This document shows, one piece after another, positions 7,138 through 12,446 of a DNA stretch of 12,446 nucleotides. Position 1 is the first letter of the stretch. Each line of letters begins with the position of its first letter. The stretch is taken from positions 1-12,446 of the forward strand of contig CALFNC010000427.1 in NCBI GenBank assembly GCA_937902605.1. The letters run 5' to 3'. The notes beneath the pieces were generated by a model, which saw only the letters and a list, made by a program, of their open reading frames with translations, was not told where the DNA came from and ran no database searches. The translations under genes were made by a program, and so were the position numbers. The stretch comes from an uncultured Acidobacteriota bacterium. Its GTDB lineage: Bacteria > Acidobacteriota > Thermoanaerobaculia > UBA5066.

Positions 7138-7316
7138 CGCTGCTTTGCGGCTACCTCTCCGCGCCCGCGAGAATCTCCAACGGCGGGAGCCGCGAGCGTG
7201 AGTCGCGAAGGCGTCGAGCGCGGCCCGAGGTCCCCGCATGGCATGGATCAAATGCATCATCGATTTCGTACGATCCTGGGACCTAAGTTGGATCCGAACG
7301 CAAGGACTTCCTCCGG
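7138..7316. other. Intergenic stretch with no supported protein gene
   Basis: Part of the 379-base gap between the exported-protein gene and rpe. No frame gives a recognisable protein. Bases 7238-7300 are less GC-rich than the surroundings and include TACGAT (7269-7274), a -10-like hexamer without a clear -35. CCTCCGGAGG (7310-7319) is a perfect 10-base palindrome abutting the terminator arm. The stretch may be the 5' part of a structured RNA that ends at the 7317-7404 terminator. Confidence 0.4.
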
Positions 7317-7404
7317 AGGTGCCCGGCGCCACCGCCTCCACCATCCCTCCGGACGGTCCACGGACCAGTACTTCCCTGCCCCGGCGCCGGGCACCTGTTT
7401 TTTT
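7317..7404 (+). terminator. Intrinsic terminator with long internal loop
   Basis: AGGTGCCCGGCGCC (7317-7330) is exactly complementary to GGCGCCGGGCACCT (7383-7396), a 14-bp stem. It is followed by G and seven T (7398-7404), the classical intrinsic-terminator layout on the plus strand. The 52-base loop is unusually long and can itself fold (GGTCC/GGACC near 7355-7366). It ends 48 bases before the rpe start, so it separates rpe from upstream transcription or ends a small RNA. Confidence 0.75.
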
Positions 7405-7437
7405 CCTCCGTTCAGGTCGGATCATCTCCCATGGGCG

Positions 7438-7446
7438 TGTTACAGT
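7438..7446 (+). promoter_or_regulatory. Candidate extended -10 promoter (TGTTACAGT) for rpe, leaderless spacing
   Basis: TG-T-TACAGT resembles an extended -10 element (TGnTATAAT), with four of six bases in the hexamer. It ends 6 bases before the GTG of rpe, so transcription would start at or beside the first base of the codon. There is no -35 match at 16-18 bases, which extended -10 promoters can tolerate, and no Shine-Dalgarno in between. It sits just after the intrinsic terminator, as expected for an independent promoter. Confidence 0.42.
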
Positions 7447-7452
7447 TTTTTC

Positions 7453-8130
7453 GTGGCCAAAGGTGAAGCGGTAAAGCTCGCGCCCTCGATCCTCTCGGCG
7501 GACTTCGCTCGCCTCGAGGCCCACGCTCGCGAAGCCTTGCTCGCAGGAGCCGACTGGCTCCACGTGGATGTGATGGACGGCCATTTCGTCCCGAACTTGA
7601 CGATCGGGCCAATCGTCGTCGAGTCGCTCCGGCGGCTCCGAGACGAGGCGGGGAGCTTCCTGGACGTCCACCTCATGATCGAGGAGCCGGACCGGTACCT
7701 GGAGGACTTCGCCCGGGCGGGCGCCGACGGCCTGACGGTCCACGTGGAGGCCTGCCGGCACCTGCACCGGACCGTCCAGGCCATTCACGCCCAGGGCCTG
7801 AAGGCGGGGGTCAGCCTGAACCCCGCCACTCCCATCTCGTCGCTCGAGGAGATCCTCGGCGACGTCGACCTGGTCCTGGTGATGTCGGTGAACCCGGGCT
7901 TCGGGGGGCAGAGCTACATCCCGGCCAGCACATCAAAGCTGTCCAGGATCCGGAAGATGCTGGACGCCGTCGAGTCGAAGGCCTGGCTGGAGGTCGACGG
8001 AGGGATCAAGGCGTCGAACGTCCGAGAGGTCATCAACGCGGGCGCCGATGTCCTCGTGGCCGGGTCAGCGGTCTTCCACGGGGACGTCACCGCGAACGTG
8101 AAGGCCCTGCGGTTCGCGGCCGGCGCCTGA
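7453..8130 (+). CDS. rpe: Ribulose-phosphate 3-epimerase
   Basis: Interconverts D-ribulose 5-phosphate and D-xylulose 5-phosphate in the pentose phosphate pathway (and Calvin cycle); cytosolic TIM barrel with a divalent metal. The 225-residue length is standard. From the GTG start: APSILSADF (10-18); metal/catalytic HVDVMDG (H37, D39); VPNLTIG (46-52); DVHLMI with metal-ligand H73; SLNPATP (121-127); MSVNPGFGGQ (144-153); and VDGGI with catalytic D182, followed by the phosphate-binding AGSAVF (203-208). All expected active-site residues are present. The GTG at 7453 is chosen because it gives the family N-terminus and no ATG lies nearby in frame. The frame is open further upstream, but across the terminator, so that part is not coding. 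No Shine-Dalgarno precedes it; a leaderless mRNA from the 7438-7446 element is likely. pepD follows after 73 bases. Confidence 0.95.
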   Translation: MAKGEAVKLAPSILSADFARLEAHAREALLAGADWLHVDVMDGHFVPNLTIGPIVVESLRRLRDEAGSFLDVHLMIEEPDRYLEDFARAGADGLTVHVEACRHLHRTVQAIHAQGLKAGVSLNPATPISSLEEILGDVDLVLVMSVNPGFGGQSYIPASTSKLSRIRKMLDAVESKAWLEVDGGIKASNVREVINAGADVLVAGSAVFHGDVTANVKALRFAAGA

Positions 8131-8142
8131 GAGGACGATCCC

Positions 8143-8154
8143 CCCTCGCGAGGG
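8143..8154. repeat. 12-base perfect palindrome in the rpe-pepD gap
   Basis: CCCTCGCGAGGG is a perfect palindrome 12 bases after the rpe stop. It can be read as a duplex binding site for a dimeric regulator or as a short RNA hairpin (CCCT, CGCG loop, AGGG). Its left arm can alternatively pair with the pepD Shine-Dalgarno region. No known operator is recognised. Confidence 0.35.
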
Positions 8155-8169
8155 TAAGATCAGGGGCCT

Positions 8170-8188
8170 TCTTCGGGACACCCGAAGA
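8170..8188 (+). terminator. 8-bp hairpin in the pepD leader
   Basis: TCTTCGGG (8170-8177) pairs with CCCGAAGA (8181-8188) around an ACA loop. No T-run follows; the pepD ribosome site begins a few bases downstream. It is more likely a leader structure or weak attenuator than a full terminator between rpe and pepD. Confidence 0.35.
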
Positions 8189-8194
8189 GTCCGT

Positions 8195-8200
8195 GAGGGG
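8195..8200 (+). promoter_or_regulatory. Ribosome binding site GAGGGG of pepD
   Basis: GAGGGG lies 3 bases before the ATG at 8204, rather close but purine-rich throughout. It is exactly complementary to CCCCTC at 8142-8147, so leader folding could hide it. Confidence 0.5.
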
Positions 8201-8203
8201 AAA

Positions 8204-9658
8204 ATGAGCGTTCAACTCAGCGACCTTGAACCGAAGCTTCTCTGGAAACACTTTCTTGCGCTGTCCGAGATCCCGCGCGGGTCGAAAAACGAGAAAGCCG
8301 TCGCCGCGCACGTCGTGGCCGAGGCGAAACGGCTCGGCCTTCCGGCGAAGCAGGACGGCGTCGGAAACGTCCTGATCACCAAGCCGGCGACCAAGGGGAA
8401 GGAATCGGCCCCTACCACGATCCTGCAGGGACACCTGGACATGGTGTGCGAGAAGAACTCCGACATCGTCCATGACTTCACGAAGGACCCCATCCGTCTG
8501 GTCCGAGACGGCGACTTCATCCGGGCCAGCGGGACCACCCTCGGCGCCGACAACGGGATCGGCTGCGCTGCCGCCCTCGCCGTCCTGGAGTCCACGGACC
8601 TCGTCCATGGGCCGCTCGAATGCCTCTTCACGATCGACGAGGAGACCGGCCTGACCGGAGCGTTCAACCTCTCGGGCGACTTCCTGAAGGGAACGCGGAT
8701 GCTGAACCTGGACACCGAGGAGGAAGGGGCGGTCTACATCGGCTGTGCCGGTGGGATGGACTCGATCGCCAAGACCAAGGTGGCGCTCGTCTCGCCGGCC
8801 GCCGGGAAGAAGGCGTTCCGCCTGAAGATCACCGGCCTTCGGGGCGGCCATTCGGGCGTCGATATCCACGAGGGGCGAGCCAACGCCCTGAAGTTTCTGG
8901 GACGGGCCCTCCGCCGGACCGTCGGGCCATTCGGCCTCGAGGTCGCCTCCCTCGAAGGGGGCAGCAAGCGCAACGCGCTCCCTCGCGAGGCCTTCGCGGT
9001 CGTCTACGCGGACCCGTCACGCGTGGCCGCGCTCGTCCAGGAGCTGGCGGCGTTGACCGCCGAGCTGAGGGCCGAGTACGGGAAGATCGAGCCGGGAATC
9101 TCGGTCGCGATCGAGCCGGCGGCAGACGCTCCGGCGCGGGTTTTCGCGGCGGCCGACGCCCGCCGGATCGCCAGCTTCCTCCACGCCTCGCTCCACGGGA
9201 TGCTCGCGATGTCCCCTGACATCCCAGGGCTGGTCCAGACCTCGACGAACCTCGCGATCATCGAGACGGCCGGCGACACCGTCACGGTCGCGATGAGTCA
9301 CCGCAGCTCGGTCGACTCCGCCAAGAAGGACGTGGGACAGATGATCGCCGCTCACTGCGAGCTGGCCGGCTTCGACGTCGAGCAGGGGGACGGGTATCCC
9401 GGCTGGGCCCCGAACGTCGGCTCCGCACTGTTGAAGCAGTCGAAACAGGTCCACGCCAAGGTCTTCGGCAAGGAGCCCGAAGTGAAGGCGATTCACGCCG
9501 GCCTCGAGTGCGGGATCATCGGCGAGAAATACCCGGGCCTCGACGTCGTCTCCTTCGGGCCGACGATCCAGAACGCTCACTCCCCGACCGAGCAGGTTTC
9601 GATCCCCTCGGTGGCCGGGTTCTGGAAGTACCTGGCGGCGATGCTCGAAGCGGCCTGA
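8204..9658 (+). CDS. pepD: Aminoacyl-histidine dipeptidase / cytosol non-specific dipeptidase, M20C family
   Basis: Cytosolic di-zinc dipeptidase that splits many unblocked dipeptides, including Xaa-His. Its 484 residues match the E. coli PepD length (485). The five metal ligands and catalytic residues are visible: H77 and D79 in QGHLDMV; the bridging D116 in GADNGIG; the base E146 and ligand E147 in IDEETGLTG; D170 in NLDTEE; and H459 in NAHSPTE. GLRGGHSGVDIHEGRANA (about 207-224) is the conserved start of the lid/dimerisation domain. The ATG follows a purine-rich GAGGGG. The frame closes with TGA overlapping the carbamate kinase ATG by one base (TGATG), so the two are probably translationally coupled. 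It heads a four-gene run with arcC, an ACP and a KAS III-like protein. The likely job is intracellular peptide breakdown for amino acids; a specific link to its acyl-carrier neighbours is unknown. Confidence 0.95.
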   Translation: MSVQLSDLEPKLLWKHFLALSEIPRGSKNEKAVAAHVVAEAKRLGLPAKQDGVGNVLITKPATKGKESAPTTILQGHLDMVCEKNSDIVHDFTKDPIRLVRDGDFIRASGTTLGADNGIGCAAALAVLESTDLVHGPLECLFTIDEETGLTGAFNLSGDFLKGTRMLNLDTEEEGAVYIGCAGGMDSIAKTKVALVSPAAGKKAFRLKITGLRGGHSGVDIHEGRANALKFLGRALRRTVGPFGLEVASLEGGSKRNALPREAFAVVYADPSRVAALVQELAALTAELRAEYGKIEPGISVAIEPAADAPARVFAAADARRIASFLHASLHGMLAMSPDIPGLVQTSTNLAIIETAGDTVTVAMSHRSSVDSAKKDVGQMIAAHCELAGFDVEQGDGYPGWAPNVGSALLKQSKQVHAKVFGKEPEVKAIHAGLECGIIGEKYPGLDVVSFGPTIQNAHSPTEQVSIPSVAGFWKYLAAMLEAA

Positions 9659-10605
9659 TGCCTCGGTTAGGAACCGCCGTCGTCGCGATCGGCGGCAACT
9701 CCCTGATCCGGGACGAGGCGCATCGGACGGTGCCGGACCAGGTCGCGGCCGGCGTCGAGTCGATGCGCCACATCGTCGGGATGATCGCCTCCGGCTGGGA
9801 GACGGTGATCACGCATGGGAACGGCCCCCAGGTGGGCTTCATCCTCCGGAGGTCCGAGCTCGCCCGGGCCGAGCTTCACGAGGTCCCTCTCGACTTCTGC
9901 GACGCGGACAGCCAGGGGGCCATCGGCTACATGTTCCAGCAGGCGCTCGGCAACGAGTTTCGGAGGGCCGGGATACCGCGCGAAGTCGTCTCCGTCGTCA
10001 CGCAGACCGTCGTGGCTGCCGACGACCCCGCTTTCCAGAACCCGGCCAAGCCGATCGGCTCCTTCATGGACGAAGACACCGCCCGCGAGCGGGCGGCGAA
10101 GAACGGGTGGGTGGTCGTCGAGGATTCCGGGCGGGGATGGCGGCGGGTCGTCGCGTCCCCGATGCCCAGGAGGATCGTCGAGGCCGAGGCGATCCGCGCC
10201 CTCCTCGCGGCCGGGATCGTCGTGATCGCCGTGGGCGGCGGGGGAATTCCGGTCGTGGAGCTCCCGAACGGGAATCTCCGAGGCGTGGAAGCGGTGATCG
10301 ACAAGGACTTCGGGTCGGCGCTCCTCGCCTCGGCCCTCGGCGCCGACCTCTTCGTCATCAGCACTTCCGTCGAGAAGGTCGCGCTGAACTGGGGCCGGAA
10401 GGACCAGACCTGGGTCGACCGGATGACGCTTGACGAGGCACGCGCCCGGCTGAGCGAAGGACACTTCGCGAAAGGGAGCATGGGACCCAAGATCGAGGCG
10501 ATCATCCGGTTCCTCGAAGCCGGAGGCCGGGAAGCGATCGTCACCAACCCCGAGAACATCGAGCAGGCGCTCGCTGGCCGCACCGGGACCAGGATCGTTC
10601 GCTGA
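9658..10605 (+). CDS. arcC: Carbamate kinase
   Basis: Amino acid kinase-fold enzyme that transfers phosphate between carbamoyl phosphate and ADP, giving ATP plus carbamate (which decays to ammonia and CO2); cytosolic homodimer. The 315-residue length is normal. Visible motifs: AIGGNSL (10-16); HGNGPQVG (53-60), the substrate-binding loop; the carbamate-kinase signature region PKPIGSF-like AKPIGSFMDE (130-139); AVGGGGIPVV (191-200); VIDKD (213-217), nucleotide/substrate contacts; and GSMGPKIEA (273-281). The ATG at 9658 overlaps the pepD TGA; it gives the family N-terminus although no strong Shine-Dalgarno is visible, consistent with coupling. The usual partners, arginine deiminase (arcA) and ornithine carbamoyltransferase (arcB), are not in this window, so the carbamoyl phosphate could instead come from another amino-acid, purine or ureide pathway. 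Linkage to PepD suggests ATP recovery from peptide or amino-acid breakdown; this is inference. Confidence 0.94.
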   Translation: MPRLGTAVVAIGGNSLIRDEAHRTVPDQVAAGVESMRHIVGMIASGWETVITHGNGPQVGFILRRSELARAELHEVPLDFCDADSQGAIGYMFQQALGNEFRRAGIPREVVSVVTQTVVAADDPAFQNPAKPIGSFMDEDTARERAAKNGWVVVEDSGRGWRRVVASPMPRRIVEAEAIRALLAAGIVVIAVGGGGIPVVELPNGNLRGVEAVIDKDFGSALLASALGADLFVISTSVEKVALNWGRKDQTWVDRMTLDEARARLSEGHFAKGSMGPKIEAIIRFLEAGGREAIVTNPENIEQALAGRTGTRIVR

Positions 10606-10626
10606 CCCCGAAAGGACCCAAGCCAG

Positions 10627-10875
10627 ATGGCCAACCTGAAGGACACGATCCGGCGGACGCTCGAGCCGCTCGCCCTGGTTCCGATTCCCGACGACCCCGA
10701 CGCGTCGCTCTTCGACCTCGGGGTCATCGACTCGTTTGGCCTGATGGACGCGGTGGCCCGGCTGGAAGAGGCGCTTGGCGTGAAGGTTCCGGATTCGGAT
10801 CTGAACCCGCGGCGATTCGAGACGCTCGCGAAGATCGAGCGCTACTTCGCGTCCCGGATCCCCTCGGGCGGCTGA
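10627..10875 (+). CDS. Stand-alone acyl carrier protein (phosphopantetheine-binding)
   Basis: An 82-residue helical carrier protein. Ser36 in GVIDSFGLMD (32-41) is the predicted phosphopantetheine attachment site, in the position of the usual GxDSL motif but with Phe after the Ser. The flanking pattern (SLFDLGVIDS, then ARLEEALGVKVPDSDL and FETLAKIERYF) is classic carrier-protein helices I-III. The Phe and the moderate acidity make it look more like specialised or DltC-type carriers than the housekeeping AcpP of fatty acid synthesis. It has an AAAGGA Shine-Dalgarno 10 bases upstream, sits 21 bases after arcC, and its stop codon overlaps the start of the KAS III-like gene by one base. The tight coupling says the carrier most likely works with that protein: it would hold an acyl chain as thioester for transfer or condensation. 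The acyl group is unknown. Confidence 0.88.
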   Translation: MANLKDTIRRTLEPLALVPIPDDPDASLFDLGVIDSFGLMDAVARLEEALGVKVPDSDLNPRRFETLAKIERYFASRIPSGG

Positions 10876-11810
10876 TGACCCACCTCGTGGGATTCGGCGC
10901 GGCGCTTCCCGAGACTGTCGTAACGAACGCGGCGCTGGCGTCCGAGTTTCAGGTCCCGGAGGAGTGGATCCTCTCGGTCTCGGGGATCCGCGAACGGCGG
11001 CGGGCGGGCGAGGATGAGACGCCGGCGACTCTCGCCGAGGCAGCCTCCCGGAAGGCGCTCGCCGCGGCGGTCCTTCTTCCGTCGCAGCTCGGCGCGATCA
11101 TCGTCGGCAGCGGGTCGTCGTCGCGCCAGTTTCCAGGCATTTCCGCCGACCTCCAGCGGCGCCTCGAGGCGCCCGGGATCCCAGCCTTCGACATTCCCCT
11201 CGCCAGCTCCGGTTCCCTCGTCGCCCTCGCTCTCGCGGTCGACCTCGCTCCGAGGTACGGACCGGTGCTCGTCGCCGGCGCCGAGGTGATGTCACGGATC
11301 ATCGACCGCCCTCCGCGCACGAAGGAGAGCGCGATCCTCTTCGGCGACGGCGCCGGCGCCTGCATCGTCTCGCCGGGTCCGGGAGCGATCGAGGTCACCG
11401 ACATCCGCTTCGCCTGCGACGGAGCGCTCGGAGACGACCTCTCCCTCGAACCGGGCGCTCCGCTCGTGATGAACGGGCGAACCGTGATCCTGCAGGCCAG
11501 CCGAAAGCTCCCGGCGGCGGTCCGTGACGTCCTCGGGAGGGCCGGCCTCCACCCCGCCGACGTCGACCTCTTCGTCTTCCACCAGGCGAACCTCGTCCTC
11601 CTCCGGCAGGTCGCAAAGACCCTCGCCGTCGACGAGTCCCGCCTCTTCGTGAACGTCGACCGGTACGGGAACACGTCGGCGGCATCCCTCCTCATCGCCC
11701 TCTCCGAAGCCGCGGAACAGGGTCTCGTTTCGGCCGGGAAACGGGTCGTCCTCGGCGCCTTCGGGGCCGGATTCTCCTGGGGCGCGGCACTCCTGACCGT
11801 CCGCGGCTGA
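10875..11810 (+). CDS. KAS III-like (FabH-family) protein with Ser replacing the catalytic Cys
   Basis: A thiolase-fold protein of 311 residues, close in length to FabH (317). The FabH framework is clear: GFGAALPETVVTN (6-18), SGIRERR (36-42), FGDGAGACIV (156-165), FHQAN with catalytic H236, DRYGNTSAAS with catalytic N266 (262-271), and FGAGFSWGAAL (296-306). At the active-site turn, where FabH reads AACAG, this protein reads ASSG, placing Ser111 (codon AGC, 11205-11207) where the nucleophilic Cys should be. True KAS III enzymes use that Cys to start fatty acid synthesis from acyl-CoA and malonyl-ACP. Ser-type relatives are known in polyketide starter-unit or acyl-transfer roles (DpsC of daunorubicin biosynthesis is one). 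Here it is translationally coupled (TGATG) to a private ACP, so acyl transfer to or from that ACP is the best inference. It is the last gene of the pepD run, with 18 bases before the convergent esterase gene. Confidence 0.88.
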   Translation: MTHLVGFGAALPETVVTNAALASEFQVPEEWILSVSGIRERRRAGEDETPATLAEAASRKALAAAVLLPSQLGAIIVGSGSSSRQFPGISADLQRRLEAPGIPAFDIPLASSGSLVALALAVDLAPRYGPVLVAGAEVMSRIIDRPPRTKESAILFGDGAGACIVSPGPGAIEVTDIRFACDGALGDDLSLEPGAPLVMNGRTVILQASRKLPAAVRDVLGRAGLHPADVDLFVFHQANLVLLRQVAKTLAVDESRLFVNVDRYGNTSAASLLIALSEAAEQGLVSAGKRVVLGAFGAGFSWGAALLTVRG

Positions 11811-11828
11811 CCCGCTCAGAAGGGGTGC

Positions 11829-12446
11829 CTAGACGGGGCCATCCTTCTTCTCTCCCGCGCCGGTCTCCTCCAGCCAATCCCGGTAGGCCTTCTCGATCGC
11901 CCCGATGAGCAGCCGGGCGACGCGATCGGAGCCCGCTTTCGTCGGATGGGTGAAGTCGCCGCTGACGAGGCGCGGTTCTCGCTCGTACCAGCGGGCCATC
12001 GTCCCTTCGCCGCCCATCGCAGAGAAAGTGTCGAAGAACGCACAGCCAGTCTCGGCCGCGACGCGCCGCTGCGCCTCGACGATCCTCGGGATGGTCGGCA
12101 TCGTGACGATCGCGCCGTCCTCCCGTCTCATCCCCCGATCCATCGGGGCCATGACGACGATGGACACGCCGGGAAGCGCCCGGCGGATCCGCCCGATCAC
12201 CTCGAGCCAGTCAAGACGGTAACGCGCTCCCGGGATTCCCTCGTATCCGCTCTCGTTCGTGCCGTAGCTCAGACTGACGAGGTCGCTTCGCCGCGCCGCG
12301 AGCGCCTCGATCCACGCCTCGGCATCGAGAAGCGTCAGCATGTGGACGGCCGCCCCGTTCGCCCCAATCGCGTCGTACACGATTCCCGGCCCGTCCCGCT
12401 CCAGGACGACCCCGTGCAACGACACGGGGCCGTCCCCTTTAACCGA
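11829..12446 (-). CDS. SGNH/GDSL hydrolase-type esterase, C-terminal part (cut by right edge)
   Basis: The frame is open from the right edge; 205 residues up to the stop are visible and the N-terminus, including the GDS nucleophile block I, lies outside. Counting from the first visible codon: IGANGA (27-32) fits block II with its oxyanion Gly; SYGTNES (60-66) is the G-x-N-D/E block III with oxyanion Asn64; the segment FFDTFSAMGGEGTMARW followed by GDFTHPTKAG gives block V with the catalytic D164 and H167. The YGTNE plus AMGGEG...DFTH pattern is typical of a bacterial esterase group related to polysaccharide or peptidoglycan O-acetyl esterases, often about 400 residues and exported. Substrate is not determinable here. 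A GTG at 12425 is an internal codon, not the start, as homology continues upstream of it. The gene is convergent with the KAS III-like gene, with no terminator hairpin between them. Confidence 0.85.
   Translation of the reverse strand, partial: SVKGDGPVSLHGVVLERDGPGIVYDAIGANGAAVHMLTLLDAEAWIEALAARRSDLVSLSYGTNESGYEGIPGARYRLDWLEVIGRIRRALPGVSIVVMAPMDRGMRREDGAIVTMPTIPRIVEAQRRVAAETGCAFFDTFSAMGGEGTMARWYEREPRLVSGDFTHPTKAGSDRVARLLIGAIEKAYRDWLEETGAGEKKDGPV

Noticed and set aside
7111..7404. Possible mobile element ends, since several perfect inverted repeats lie here.
   Set aside because: No transposase, no target-site duplication and each repeat is a self-contained hairpin; RNA structures explain them better.
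7238..7474. A 78-codon plus-strand frame with GAGG 7 bases before its ATG and three Trp codons in the first 17, suggestive of a leader peptide upstream of rpe.
   Set aside because: It has no early stop, runs through the intrinsic terminator stem and T-run, overlaps the rpe start and its product resembles nothing; a leader peptide would be short and stop before the terminator.
7105..7788. A 227-codon minus-strand frame across rpe and its upstream gap.
   Set aside because: It is antisense to the conserved epimerase motifs and passes through two hairpins; no family resemblance.
9658..10605. An arginine deiminase operon around carbamate kinase.
   Set aside because: No arginine deiminase, ornithine carbamoyltransferase or arginine/ornithine antiporter is present in the window; the neighbours are a dipeptidase and an ACP.
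11811..11828. Bidirectional terminator between the convergent KAS III-like and esterase genes.
   Set aside because: Only 18 bases separate the stops and I find no stem-loop or T-run there.

Overview
The window is GC-rich (by eye about two-thirds G+C), tightly packed bacterial chromosome. It holds ten protein genes, two of them cut by the window edges. I see no rRNA, tRNA, CRISPR array, insertion sequence or phage gene. The gene families and the composition would suit a high-GC Gram-negative-type lineage such as Acidobacteriota or a similar uncultured phylum. That placement is inference, because nothing here is a taxonomic marker.

Left half, 1-6297, all on the minus strand. In transcription order it carries: a PLP-dependent trans-sulfuration enzyme (cystathionine gamma-synthase/lyase family); a COG2403-type 'cyclic 2,3-diphosphoglycerate synthase' P-loop protein; a RapA/HepA-like SNF2 ATPase; and the N-terminal 418 residues of a large exported alpha-2-macroglobulin-like protein that continues past the left edge. 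Gaps between them are 69, 17 and 54 bases. A good promoter candidate precedes the diphosphoglycerate synthase gene, and a -10-like box precedes the macroglobulin gene.

Middle, 6298-7452. A short divergent gap leads to an unrecognised, probably exported 240-aa protein on the plus strand, with a GTG start. Its stop codon is built into a 15-bp interrupted hairpin, a second perfect 12-bp hairpin follows, and a 379-base non-coding stretch ends in a convincing intrinsic terminator (14-bp stem followed by seven T). This stretch may encode a small structured RNA.

Right half, 7453-12446. Ribulose-phosphate 3-epimerase (rpe) is followed after 73 bases by a compact run: PepD dipeptidase, carbamate kinase, a stand-alone acyl carrier protein and a KAS III-like protein. 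PepD/ArcC and ACP/KAS III are joined by one-base TGATG overlaps. The KAS III-like protein has serine in place of the catalytic cysteine but keeps His and Asn, so it is probably an acyltransferase-type or altered-function member that works with the adjacent ACP. A convergent SGNH/GDSL esterase, cut by the right edge, closes the window.

The most interesting points are the Ser-for-Cys KAS III with its private ACP inside a peptide/carbamoyl-phosphate operon; the recurring arrangement of a -10-like hexamer only 6-7 bases before the start codon of three genes with no Shine-Dalgarno sequence, which suggests leaderless mRNAs; and the heavily structured 7062-7404 intergenic region.
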